From positions 1 through 8,136 of the forward strand of contig CALDEN010000233.1 in assembly GCA_937942405.1 (NCBI GenBank): 8,136 nucleotides of DNA, read 5' to 3'. Origin of the DNA: an uncultured Saprospiraceae bacterium. GTDB taxonomy: Bacteria > Bacteroidota > Bacteroidia > Chitinophagales > Saprospiraceae. The notes under the pieces were generated by a model, which made no database searches, was not told where the DNA came from, and saw nothing but the letters and a program-made list of their open reading frames with translations. A program made the translations under genes and the position numbers. Every line of letters starts with the position of its first letter. Within the stretch, counting starts at the first letter, position 1. Shown in pieces: positions 1 to 6,206 of this stretch.

Positions 1-308
1 TGTGGGGAGATCTCGGTTATATCCACTTATGTTTTGACATCTCAGGAATGGATCAACTGAGAGAAAAATGCAAAAACTATGGTTGCCCATTTACCGTAGA
101 TAGTGGTGACTTCGATATGGGAGAGGCTGGAGGCCAGTTTGCATATATAGAAGATCCTGATGGCACACTCATCGAATTTGTAGAAACTCACAAAGTGCCG
201 ATCCTCAAAAAGTTTAACTGGTATCTACATCTTAAAAACCGTAATCCTGAAAAGTCGTTGCCTCGCTGGATGCTTAAAGCGATGGGACTGAATCGGAAAA
301 AGGATTGA
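1..308 (+). CDS. VOC (glyoxalase/bleomycin-resistance fold) family protein, 3' end only
   Basis: The reading frame is open to the left window edge, so the true start lies outside; 101 codons are visible before TGA at 306-308. The first Met in view (position 48) is internal, because the preceding residues GYIHLCFDI already form a typical VOC beta strand whose His is a usual metal ligand. Further on, FAYIEDPDGTLIEFVE is the classic final strand of a VOC domain, and the Glu in LIEFVE is the expected second metal ligand. A basic tail of about 40 residues follows (HKVPILKK to LNRKKD). VOC proteins bind a divalent metal and act as lyases, dioxygenases, epimerases or resistance proteins, so the fold alone does not give the substrate. 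The gene converges on the TonB receptor gene, with a hairpin-rich gap between them. The family call is firm; the function is unknown. Confidence 0.85.
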   Translation, partial: WGDLGYIHLCFDISGMDQLREKCKNYGCPFTVDSGDFDMGEAGGQFAYIEDPDGTLIEFVETHKVPILKKFNWYLHLKNRNPEKSLPRWMLKAMGLNRKKD

Positions 309-315
309 CGACCGG

Positions 316-387
316 TTCTGATTTTCAATCAGAAACATACAGACTAAACGTCTGTATGTAGTGAGTCAACCGAAACATCAGTTTCGG
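316..387. repeat. Three consecutive hairpins in a convergent intergenic gap
   Basis: Three perfect inverted repeats lie in a row. Hairpin 1 is TTCTGATT (316-323) with AATCAGAA (327-334), loop of 3. Hairpin 2 is ACATACAGAC (335-344) with GTCTGTATGT (350-359), loop of 5, and starts on the next base. Hairpin 3 is CCGAAAC (370-376) with GTTTCGG (381-387), loop ATCA. They begin just after the VOC stop and end about 30 bp before the receptor stop on the other strand. None is followed by a clear T-run, so they are not textbook rho-independent terminators, although they may stop transcription or protect 3' ends from both sides. Confidence 0.7.
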
Positions 388-419
388 CTAGTAGTATTTA
401 TAAGAAAAGCATTTAACAC

Positions 420-3101
420 TTACCTCTTCCCTATCTGCATTTTCCAACTTACATTAATTGTTCGATCTAGGAGTGCACTTTCATTACCTACGATGATGTT
501 TGTAGACTCTGAATTCTGACCTACATCCTCCGATACATTCTGAATATACTTTTCATTCTCATGGTTCAACACATTCAATACAGAAAACGAAATGCTAGAT
601 GAGTGCTTGAAAATTTTAAATCGATAAGCAAAGCTGAGATCCACTCGATGATACGGGTCTAGTCTCTTAAATCGGTTAGAGGCCTGACTACTTGTGACAT
701 CACCACTGGGTCCTAGTTTTTGCAAATCCGTATAAGGTCTCCCGCTTAAGAAAATGTAGTCTACCCCAAGCTTAAACTGCCTATACCGATAGCTATTTAT
801 CCATTTTAACTGATGCCGGCGATCATCCTCTGCAGCATAATACGCATTCATCGCTATGGCTTTAAATCTTTCCATAGACTCACTCAGCGTATAGGACATA
901 TAGGTTTCATAGTTTTTATAGCCACTACTCAGCATGACATCTACTCCTCTACTGAAGCCATCACCTACATACAGATTATAATCCCTAGGACTAGCCATAC
1001 TTTGCTGATTACCCATCCCTGGTTGTGCTATCACATACTCTGTCTTTCCCTTAAAGTTTTTATGATACAACTCTACATCTACACCTAAATACTCAAATAC
1101 CTTACTAAAACCGATCATATAATTATGAGATAATAATACCGGAATGTCATTCTGCCCTGCAGTTACCCAGAGTGTTTTAGGAGCACCTCTATACTCAAAA
1201 AGAAACTCACGTATAAATTGCTGATAAGCTCCAAAAGAAGACTTAAATTTTAAAGACTCTGAAAATTCATATCGTGCCAATATCCGTGGAGAAAAATACC
1301 AGTTATCTGTCCCTTCAAAATAACTAGAGCGGAGACCTGCGTCCATCTTTAACTTATCCACTAGCACAAAATTAGTGTTCGCAAAAAAACTGGTTTCATT
1401 TACCTTAGCTTTTCCTCTTAATTTCAAGTCTTCGTTATCTCGCAACTCATACTCCAGATCATGATTGGTAAATTCAAAACCCGTTTTGAGTACACTTTTA
1501 AAAACTGGAATCTGCACGTAGGATTTAAATCCTAGATCTCTAATTTGATTATCCTGAGATAGTCCGAGTGGGATATCGAACTGCGTCGGATCATTCTCTT
1601 GCGACGAAGGTTTTTTGACCTCATAAGAGGTATTACTATTACTCGCATAAGAGCTAGAGTAAAGTGTAGTGGCCAAACTGGACTTTTTCCCGAACGCTAT
1701 GGTATGATTTATACTACTGCTTAAATTATTCCATTCCTCTGCCTCTAAAGCATCCAGTTTTATTTCTTTATTGTTTCCAGGATCCTCTATCGTTCTTTTA
1801 AACTCATTTCGATACTTATCTCCACTGTTGAAGGCATTAAAGCTTAATGTTTGCTTAGAACTCAATTTCCATAACAGCTTTGTATTCAGATCGTAAAAAC
1901 TAAAACTAGGCTTACTCCGATTATTATTTACTTGATCGCTAAAAGACTGTACTGTTCGTTCCTCTGTATCTGGTGCATTAGAAAAAGAATTAAATTGTGT
2001 ATTACTAATGTCTCTCAAAGTAGATCTGCCTGCGAGTGTAAGGTTTATATTATCGGAGATTTTAAGGCCAGTCATTGCATTTATCATCATCAGGTCCGCC
2101 TCCACATCTAGGTGACTTTGGTTTAGTAATTTTTGGCTTGAAGCCAAATGAACAACCCCACCTGTCTTCCCTCCGTACTCTATCGGAAAATGACTTTTAA
2201 AAAGCTTTATCTGATCGATATAATTGGTATTTATAGAATTGAAAACTCCATAGAAATGTGCACAATTATAAATGGGCATTTCGTCTAAAATAATCAATGT
2301 CTCACTCGACTGGCTCCCACGTATTTTTATCTCGGCACTACTGTCATCAGATGCACTTACCCCAGCCAGCTTTTGTAAATTACGTGTAAGATCATCACCC
2401 AGTATTCCACTCTGTACATTATCCCTCAGACTTATCGTTAGAGCATTGTCATTATCTAGAATACTGATTTTTTTCTTTCTATTAACGATAATTATTTCGT
2501 CTATCTCGATGTCACTTGTACTTAGAGGGATTAATTTATATTCATCACTGAAATCTCGGATCAGATATTTTTTATCCTCCATGCCTAGATAATGGACTAC
2601 TAGACTATCTTCCATAAATGCAGCAGGTATCTCTAATTCAAAATCACCTGACTCATCCGTAAAGGTCCCGATGGAGCCATTTTCTATGCTTACACTTGCA
2701 AAAGGTATTTTTTCAGCCCCCCCTTCTACAACTACTGTTCCTCGTACATGTAAACTAGACTTATACCTCTCATCCTGTTCTATACTTTGGTTTCTAGCCC
2801 GGCGTAGTAAGACATTGTTTCCTATACGTTTATACTCTACATCATCCAGTAAATAATCCAACACCTCGTCTAAACTACTATCTACAAAACGGCAATTTTT
2901 TCGCTTCTGAACGATGGCTTCTGATGAATACGAAAATCGGATATCATATTCTTTTTCTAATTCTAGGAAAATGCCTTTAAGATCTTGATTATCTGCTCGG
3001 TAGTTTATACTGAGCTCAGTGTGATCTCCTTGTCCACATACGACAGCAGACATTAAAAGCAGGACGAGTGTCCACAAACTGATTAAGGCTTTAATATTCA
3101 A
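420..3101 (-). CDS. TonB-dependent outer-membrane receptor/transducer (FecA-like) with STN signalling domain
   Basis: An 893-residue outer-membrane protein. A Sec signal peptide (about 1-24, ending VVCGQ) is followed by an STN secretin/TonB N-terminal domain (about 30-100, LKGIFLELEKEYDIRFSYS...). Next come a carboxypeptidase-like regulatory beta-sandwich (about 118-195), a possible TonB box (IDEIIIV, about 200-206), a plug (about 225-320, with IRGSQSSETLIILDEMPIY) and a long beta-barrel to the C terminus. In FecA-type receptors the STN domain contacts a FecR-type anti-sigma factor in the periplasm, so this receptor likely takes up a ligand and also reports its presence. No SusD-like partner is present; the ligand cannot be read from sequence. 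The start is TTG at 3099-3101, 2 bp after the fecR stop. An in-frame TAA lies only four codons upstream with no ATG between, and the next Met (residue 17) would cut the signal peptide in half. Translation is probably coupled to fecR. Confidence 0.93.
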   Translation of the reverse strand: MNIKALISLWTLVLLLMSAVVCGQGDHTELSINYRADNQDLKGIFLELEKEYDIRFSYSSEAIVQKRKNCRFVDSSLDEVLDYLLDDVEYKRIGNNVLLRRARNQSIEQDERYKSSLHVRGTVVVEGGAEKIPFASVSIENGSIGTFTDESGDFELEIPAAFMEDSLVVHYLGMEDKKYLIRDFSDEYKLIPLSTSDIEIDEIIIVNRKKKISILDNDNALTISLRDNVQSGILGDDLTRNLQKLAGVSASDDSSAEIKIRGSQSSETLIILDEMPIYNCAHFYGVFNSINTNYIDQIKLFKSHFPIEYGGKTGGVVHLASSQKLLNQSHLDVEADLMMINAMTGLKISDNINLTLAGRSTLRDISNTQFNSFSNAPDTEERTVQSFSDQVNNNRSKPSFSFYDLNTKLLWKLSSKQTLSFNAFNSGDKYRNEFKRTIEDPGNNKEIKLDALEAEEWNNLSSSINHTIAFGKKSSLATTLYSSSYASNSNTSYEVKKPSSQENDPTQFDIPLGLSQDNQIRDLGFKSYVQIPVFKSVLKTGFEFTNHDLEYELRDNEDLKLRGKAKVNETSFFANTNFVLVDKLKMDAGLRSSYFEGTDNWYFSPRILARYEFSESLKFKSSFGAYQQFIREFLFEYRGAPKTLWVTAGQNDIPVLLSHNYMIGFSKVFEYLGVDVELYHKNFKGKTEYVIAQPGMGNQQSMASPRDYNLYVGDGFSRGVDVMLSSGYKNYETYMSYTLSESMERFKAIAMNAYYAAEDDRRHQLKWINSYRYRQFKLGVDYIFLSGRPYTDLQKLGPSGDVTSSQASNRFKRLDPYHRVDLSFAYRFKIFKHSSSISFSVLNVLNHENEKYIQNVSEDVGQNSESTNIIVGNESALLDRTINVSWKMQIGKR
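2132..2148. repeat. 17-bp palindrome TTTGGCTT-N-AAGCCAAA, intragenic copy
   Basis: Perfect 8-bp arms TTTGGCTT and AAGCCAAA surround a central G. The site lies inside the receptor gene, encoding part of LASSQK near the plug/barrel boundary. The same arms occur again at 7706-7722 with a central T. It could be a coding coincidence or a copy of a dispersed palindromic element or binding site. Confidence 0.5.
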
Positions 3102-3103
3102 AT

Positions 3104-4081
3104 TTACTTTTTAACTACACTAATCGTTTTACCCTCTATGCTGTACGATAAATCCAATGGCCAACAAACCTCTGATAAAGCAAGTTCTAGTTTTTCAGAA
3201 TTGAAACTCCCCGTAAATTTGAGCATCTCAATGTCTTTTTCTAGAATAAGCTTTACGCCCCATTGTCGTTCTATATCGGCTGCGATCGCTCCAAAACTCT
3301 TGTCCTCATATCGATATAAGCCTTTACGCCAGTCACTCCTGTTTAAACGTTGAATATTTGTTTTTTTATGTGCTTTATTTGCGACTATTTCGACTTGTTG
3401 GTTATGAGCCAAAATGGTCTTTTGCTCATCTGCCAACACTGCTACTTTTCCAGTCAAGCACTGGACTTCTAACTGAGTACCTCTTGAAAATACATTAAAA
3501 CTCGTCCCTAGCACCTCTATTGACGCATTGTCTGTTTGTACTTTAAAACTAGATCCTTTCTTAACAGTAAAAAATGCCTCACCATCTAATTTGAGCTTTC
3601 TATCCTCAGTAAATACTTTTTTATCGTAACTCAGTGTAGAACCAGCATTCAGATCTACTTTAGATCCATCAGGCAATGTAATCGACTCCATCTGGGCTAG
3701 AGAAGTGTTTATCGTCACCTCAGTGCTTAAGCCAAAAGTAAAATACACTAATGCCAATAATCCTGCAGCCAAACCTACCCAAGGGGCTATACGTCTTCCA
3801 CTTTTGGGAGCTGTAGTTGTGATATTATCTCCAGCAGAATCGATATCACTCGTAATCTTAGTCCACACTTTATCCTCTATACCTTCGGCAATAGCCGTCT
3901 TCTTAAATTGCATTTTATCTACAAGAGATCTGGCCTTGACGATTTTTTGCTCTTCGTCTGGATTAGATTGAAGCCAACGATCCCAAAAATCTTGATCCTC
4001 AACTTCACGCTCCTTTACCCAATTAATGAACGACTCTTCTAGAGCCAATTCCTCAACCGTAAAGTGTAAATATTTATCCAT
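3104..4081 (-). CDS. FecR-family anti-sigma factor
   Basis: 325 residues, ATG start at 4081. The cytoplasmic N-terminal part (about 1-95) has the usual Bacteroidota pattern: an FxxW helix (FINWVKE), then DFWDRWLQSNPDEE, which would bind the sigma factor. One transmembrane segment is visible at about 98-118 (WVGLAAGLLALVYFTFGL). A periplasmic FecR domain follows (about 122-215: ITLPDGSKVDLNAGSTLSYD, LKLDGEAFFTV, VLGTSFNV), and then a C-terminal STN-like/DUF4974-type domain (about 258-325: SFGAIAADIERQWGVKLIL ending SVVKK). The Gly192-Thr193 pair in VLGTSFNV matches the conserved GT at which some Pseudomonas FecR-type regulators self-cleave; whether this one cleaves is not known. The gene lies 11 bp after the metalloprotease gene and 2 bp before the receptor gene, so all three are probably co-transcribed with the sigma gene. 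Confidence 0.93.
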   Translation of the reverse strand: MDKYLHFTVEELALEESFINWVKEREVEDQDFWDRWLQSNPDEEQKIVKARSLVDKMQFKKTAIAEGIEDKVWTKITSDIDSAGDNITTTAPKSGRRIAPWVGLAAGLLALVYFTFGLSTEVTINTSLAQMESITLPDGSKVDLNAGSTLSYDKKVFTEDRKLKLDGEAFFTVKKGSSFKVQTDNASIEVLGTSFNVFSRGTQLEVQCLTGKVAVLADEQKTILAHNQQVEIVANKAHKKTNIQRLNRSDWRKGLYRYEDKSFGAIAADIERQWGVKLILEKDIEMLKFTGSFNSEKLELALSEVCWPLDLSYSIEGKTISVVKK

Positions 4082-4092
4082 TTTATTGAGTA

Positions 4093-4554
4093 TTAAATAT
4101 TAAAAAGTTCATCGATCAATTTTTTTCTATTTGCATCTGTATACTGTTTATCGCATGCTCCTGTGCCACTCTGCATTATACTTATACAGTTGCCATTCTG
4201 GTCTTTACTGTTTAAATGATCCCTGTCTAGCACACAATGTCCGAGTTCATGAAGCATTATATATTCCTTATCCATATCATTTAAATCTCTCCAGTAGTTC
4301 TCATCTATGATGATCTCCTTTGAGTTATCTGAGTAGCTATAGCACTGCCCTACTATATTCCGCTCTTGGATATTCATAATATGAGCTCGAATATCCAGCA
4401 ACTCCAGGTCTATAACCACCTCTCTCATCTCCGCTTCTTCTAAAAACACCGCTATATACGCTGCTAACTCAGCGTCTATTTTTTCTTCTTCATTATTTTG
4501 ACAAGCCATAAAGCTAAAAAGCATAATCAAGCCATATGTTAATACTTTCCTCAT
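4093..4554 (-). CDS. Small lipoprotein with metzincin-like zinc metalloprotease motif
   Basis: 153 residues, ATG start at 4554. The N terminus is a lipoprotein signal (RK, hydrophobic run, then FMAC with Cys18); the mature start CQNNEEE is acidic, which in Bacteroidota often goes with surface exposure. The centre holds HELGHCVLDRDH at 102-113, an HExxHxxxxxxH zinc site: His102, His106 and His113 as likely ligands and Glu103 as general base. SIM at 125-127 could be the Met-turn of metzincins. Cys71, Cys107, Cys123 and Cys134 could form two disulfides. The predicted role is an envelope-anchored peptidase or a degenerate relative. It resembles a family of short HELGHC lipoproteins common in Bacteroidota without, as far as I know, an assigned substrate. 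Its position is unusual: 42 bp after the sigma gene and 11 bp before fecR, where these two are normally adjacent. Motif call good; activity and link to signalling are inferred. Confidence 0.85.
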   Translation of the reverse strand: MRKVLTYGLIMLFSFMACQNNEEEKIDAELAAYIAVFLEEAEMREVVIDLELLDIRAHIMNIQERNIVGQCYSYSDNSKEIIIDENYWRDLNDMDKEYIMLHELGHCVLDRDHLNSKDQNGNCISIMQSGTGACDKQYTDANRKKLIDELFNI

Positions 4555-4596
4555 GGGTACTTTTATAAACTAAAGCTCATTAGTATAGGTCTGTAC

Positions 4597-5157
4597 TCAC
4601 TTTAAGAAAAGAATTAATAATACTACTTCTATATGCTTAGACATTTTAGTGATAGCTCTATGTAATAAGTTTCTTGCAGATTGATAATTCATATCCATCT
4701 GACTAGCTATGGTCTCATAATCCAGTTCTTCATAATATTTTAAATACACGATCTCTTTCTGTCGATCACTTAATGCACCCATGGCTTTTTTAAGCTTGTT
4801 CTTTTGCTCATCTATATCTTCACCTTCTAAAATAATAGACTCTATGTCGAGTTCCAGATCGAAATGGTATTCCTCTAATTCTACATCGGTAGATTTTCTT
4901 AATTTCTGAACGGTTCGTATAATTTTTCTTTTTATCGATAGTAATAGATAGGGTTTAATGGCATCCGTTTCCGAGAGACGCTCCTTACTATTCCATAACT
5001 CAACAAACAACTCTTGAATACAATCCTGAACTACCGCCTCATCACTTGAGAAACGCAGACCATATCTATATAATAGATCGAAATACTGTCGATAGATCGT
5101 CTCTAACGCATCTCGATTTCCATTCTTTAAACTATTCCACAGTAAGCGATCTGACAT
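4597..5157 (-). CDS. ECF RNA polymerase sigma factor, FecI-like
   Basis: 186 residues from ATG at 5157. Region 2 spans about 18-88 (ALETIYRQYFDLLYRYGLRF, QDCIQELFVELWNSKERL, IKPYLLLSIKRKIIR), a linker about 89-120 is acidic, and region 4 spans about 121-175 (MGALSDRQKEIVYLKYYEELDYETIA, then the recognition helix MNYQSARNLLHRAITKM). There is no region 3, which defines the ECF class. The frame extends upstream to a GTG at 5196, but the extra 13 residues (hydrophobic, WCILL) precede a normal ECF N terminus, so the ATG is preferred. The C terminus ends in a short hydrophobic run (VVLLILFLK). This is the first gene of the minus-strand operon; the sigma factor is presumably held inactive by the FecR-like protein and may activate its own promoter and that of the divergent gene. 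Confidence 0.93.
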   Translation of the reverse strand: MSDRLLWNSLKNGNRDALETIYRQYFDLLYRYGLRFSSDEAVVQDCIQELFVELWNSKERLSETDAIKPYLLLSIKRKIIRTVQKLRKSTDVELEEYHFDLELDIESIILEGEDIDEQKNKLKKAMGALSDRQKEIVYLKYYEELDYETIASQMDMNYQSARNLLHRAITKMSKHIEVVLLILFLK

Positions 5158-5322
5158 AAGTAGTATACACCATTTTATGAGTCTATGCGGTGCCACAGTA
5201 AAGATATTGAATAAAATTATCTAATAAGTGAGTACAAAAAGATTAGTGCCTGCTTTAGTAGATGTAACAACACTATTACATGATTATAATTTACATTTCT
5301 TTCATTTAAAAAATTTTAAGTT
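5158..5322. promoter_or_regulatory. Divergent promoter region with inverted repeat ATGTAA-N8-TTACAT
   Basis: This 165-bp gap separates the sigma gene (minus) from the FPI-repeat lipoprotein gene (plus), so it must carry at least one promoter in each direction unless transcription enters from further away. A perfect inverted repeat, ATGTAA (5262-5267) and TTACAT (5276-5281), lies roughly in the middle; TTACAT recurs at 5291-5296, 15 bp on. This could be an operator. No confident Bacteroidota -33/-7 pair was found for either direction; TACATTTC at 5292-5299 is only a near match to TAnnTTTG. Bases just before the lipoprotein ATG are an A/T run rather than a Shine-Dalgarno site. Confidence 0.4.
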
Positions 5323-6003
5323 ATGATACAATCAATTAGAAAAATCCGATTACCTTTTTTCCTTCTACTTATGCTTTTTATCGCTGTATCATGTGATACA
5401 GAAGATGAAGCTACAATTGTCGAAGTAGAAAATCTGGCTGACAAATCCATTGAAGATTTACAATCTCGAATCGTCGGAAAAAAACACTGTGTAGAATTTG
5501 TATTTCCGATCCCGATCGCATTTATAGATAGTACAACTGCAGAAGTAACCGACTACGAAAATCTATATGAAACCATCGTATCATGGTTTACAGATAATGA
5601 TGTAGAGAAATCAAAAGAAAACAAACCCACTCTGATATTCCCTATAGAAGTTATCAACCTAGATGGAGAAGTTATTCAAGTAAACGCTAAAGAAGAGCTG
5701 AAATCCCTGAAATCAGAATGTCCTAAAGAAGGGAAATGTAAAGATGGAAAAAAGGGAAAAGGACATGCTTGTTTTGAATTGGTCTTTCCGATCAGTATTA
5801 TCATCGATGCGGAGACCTTAGAATTTGAAGACCGGGCAAGTCTTAAAGAGGCCATTAAAGAATACAAAGAAACTGCTGAAGAAGATGCTGAGAGACCAGA
5901 ACTTGTATTTCCAATTACCGTAGTATACGAAGACGGAAGTACTGCAGAGGTAGAAAGTAAAGATGCTCTAAAGGAGCTCAAAGAAGAATGCCAAGATAAC
6001 TAG
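5323..6003 (+). CDS. Lipoprotein of four FPI-containing units (two tandem Cys-bounded domains)
   Basis: 226 residues, function not recognised. The signal peptide ends at AVSC with Cys24, followed by acidic DTEDE, suggesting a surface or outer-membrane lipoprotein. The mature part contains two tandem domains of about 75 residues (56-133 and 150-223), each opening with Cys then (V/F)E(F/L)VFPI and closing with Glu-Cys, so each could be clasped by one disulfide. Each domain itself consists of two shorter units, giving four copies of a pattern like (L/F)(V/I)FPI, hydrophobic strand, often DG, V/F-E, then a Leu/Lys/Glu-rich helix. The FPI triplets lie at 61-63, 106-108, 155-157 and 196-198. A Lys/Gly-rich linker (134-149) joins the domains. 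A repeating beta-beta-alpha layout is likely. The gene is divergent from the sigma operon and upstream of the haloperoxidase gene, but a strong hairpin after it suggests separate or attenuated transcription. No enzymatic motif is seen; binding or scaffolding is a guess. Confidence 0.85.
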   Translation: MIQSIRKIRLPFFLLLMLFIAVSCDTEDEATIVEVENLADKSIEDLQSRIVGKKHCVEFVFPIPIAFIDSTTAEVTDYENLYETIVSWFTDNDVEKSKENKPTLIFPIEVINLDGEVIQVNAKEELKSLKSECPKEGKCKDGKKGKGHACFELVFPISIIIDAETLEFEDRASLKEAIKEYKETAEEDAERPELVFPITVVYEDGSTAEVESKDALKELKEECQDN

Positions 6004-6022
6004 GCCCTCAGTAACACTCTTA

Positions 6023-6059
6023 ATAAAGGTCGGCCTGGTATTAAAGGGCCGACCTTTAT
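6023..6059 (+). terminator. Strong hairpin terminator after the FPI-repeat lipoprotein gene
   Basis: A perfect 13-bp stem, ATAAAGGTCGGCC (6023-6035) with GGCCGACCTTTAT (6047-6059), and an 11-base loop, starting 20 bp after the stop codon. The descending arm carries a short TTTAT rather than a long T-run. The A-rich ascending and T-rich descending ends could let it act in both directions. GGCCC at 6003-6007 could alternatively pair with GGGCC at 6046-6050. Confidence 0.75.
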
Positions 6060-6107
6060 CTTAAAAAACCAACTTCCTTTCACAAATTTATTAGTTCATT
6101 TAAAATC

Positions 6108-6125
6108 TATTGTGACCACACAATA
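6108..6125. promoter_or_regulatory. Operator-like palindrome TATTGTG-acca-CACAATA
   Basis: A perfect 7-bp inverted repeat with a 4-bp centre lies about 80 bp upstream of the haloperoxidase ATG and about 50 bp past the preceding terminator, where a promoter would be expected. The half-site with TGTG resembles those bound by CRP/FNR-type dimers, but the spacing is not their exact consensus, so the regulator is unknown. It could also form an RNA hairpin if transcribed. Confidence 0.5.
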
Positions 6126-6161
6126 AGGATAGTAGACAATCCATGCAATCCCTAAAGAGTC

Positions 6162-6177
6162 TGGGTATAACTACCCA
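6162..6177 (+). other. Small leader hairpin before the haloperoxidase gene
   Basis: TGGGTA (6162-6167) and TACCCA (6172-6177) form a 6-bp stem with a TAAC loop, ending about 30 bases before the ATG. If it lies in the transcript leader it could affect stability or translation; it could equally be chance. No riboswitch class is recognised. Confidence 0.3.
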
Positions 6178-6206
6178 ATATTTATAAACCATTAAAATCT
6201 TTAACG

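Noticed and set aside
813..1088. Plus-strand open frame inside the receptor gene
   Set aside because: It lies opposite a well-supported receptor barrel and encodes no recognisable domain; the same holds for 2272-2592, 2671-2856, 3138-3353 and 3705-3971.
5158..5196. Longer sigma factor starting at GTG 5196
   Set aside because: Adds 13 hydrophobic residues with no counterpart in ECF sigma factors; ATG at 5157 gives the usual N terminus.
4592..5236. 11-bp inverted repeat (TGTACTCACTT at 4592-4602, AAGTGAGTACA at 5226-5236) flanking the sigma gene
   Set aside because: Several 11-bp matches are expected by chance in 8 kb of AT-rich DNA; no target duplication or transposase supports a mobile element.
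5292..5299. Bacteroidota -7 element (TACATTTC) for the lipoprotein gene
   Set aside because: Lacks the final G of TAnnTTTG and has no TTG at the expected -33 distance.
5676..5981. Minus-strand open frame opposite the FPI-repeat lipoprotein gene
   Set aside because: Ser-rich antisense translation of a Glu/Lys-rich gene with no domain; the minus-strand frame 7367-7624 opposite the haloperoxidase and the plus frame 7797-7982 opposite the TonB-like gene are rejected for the same reason.
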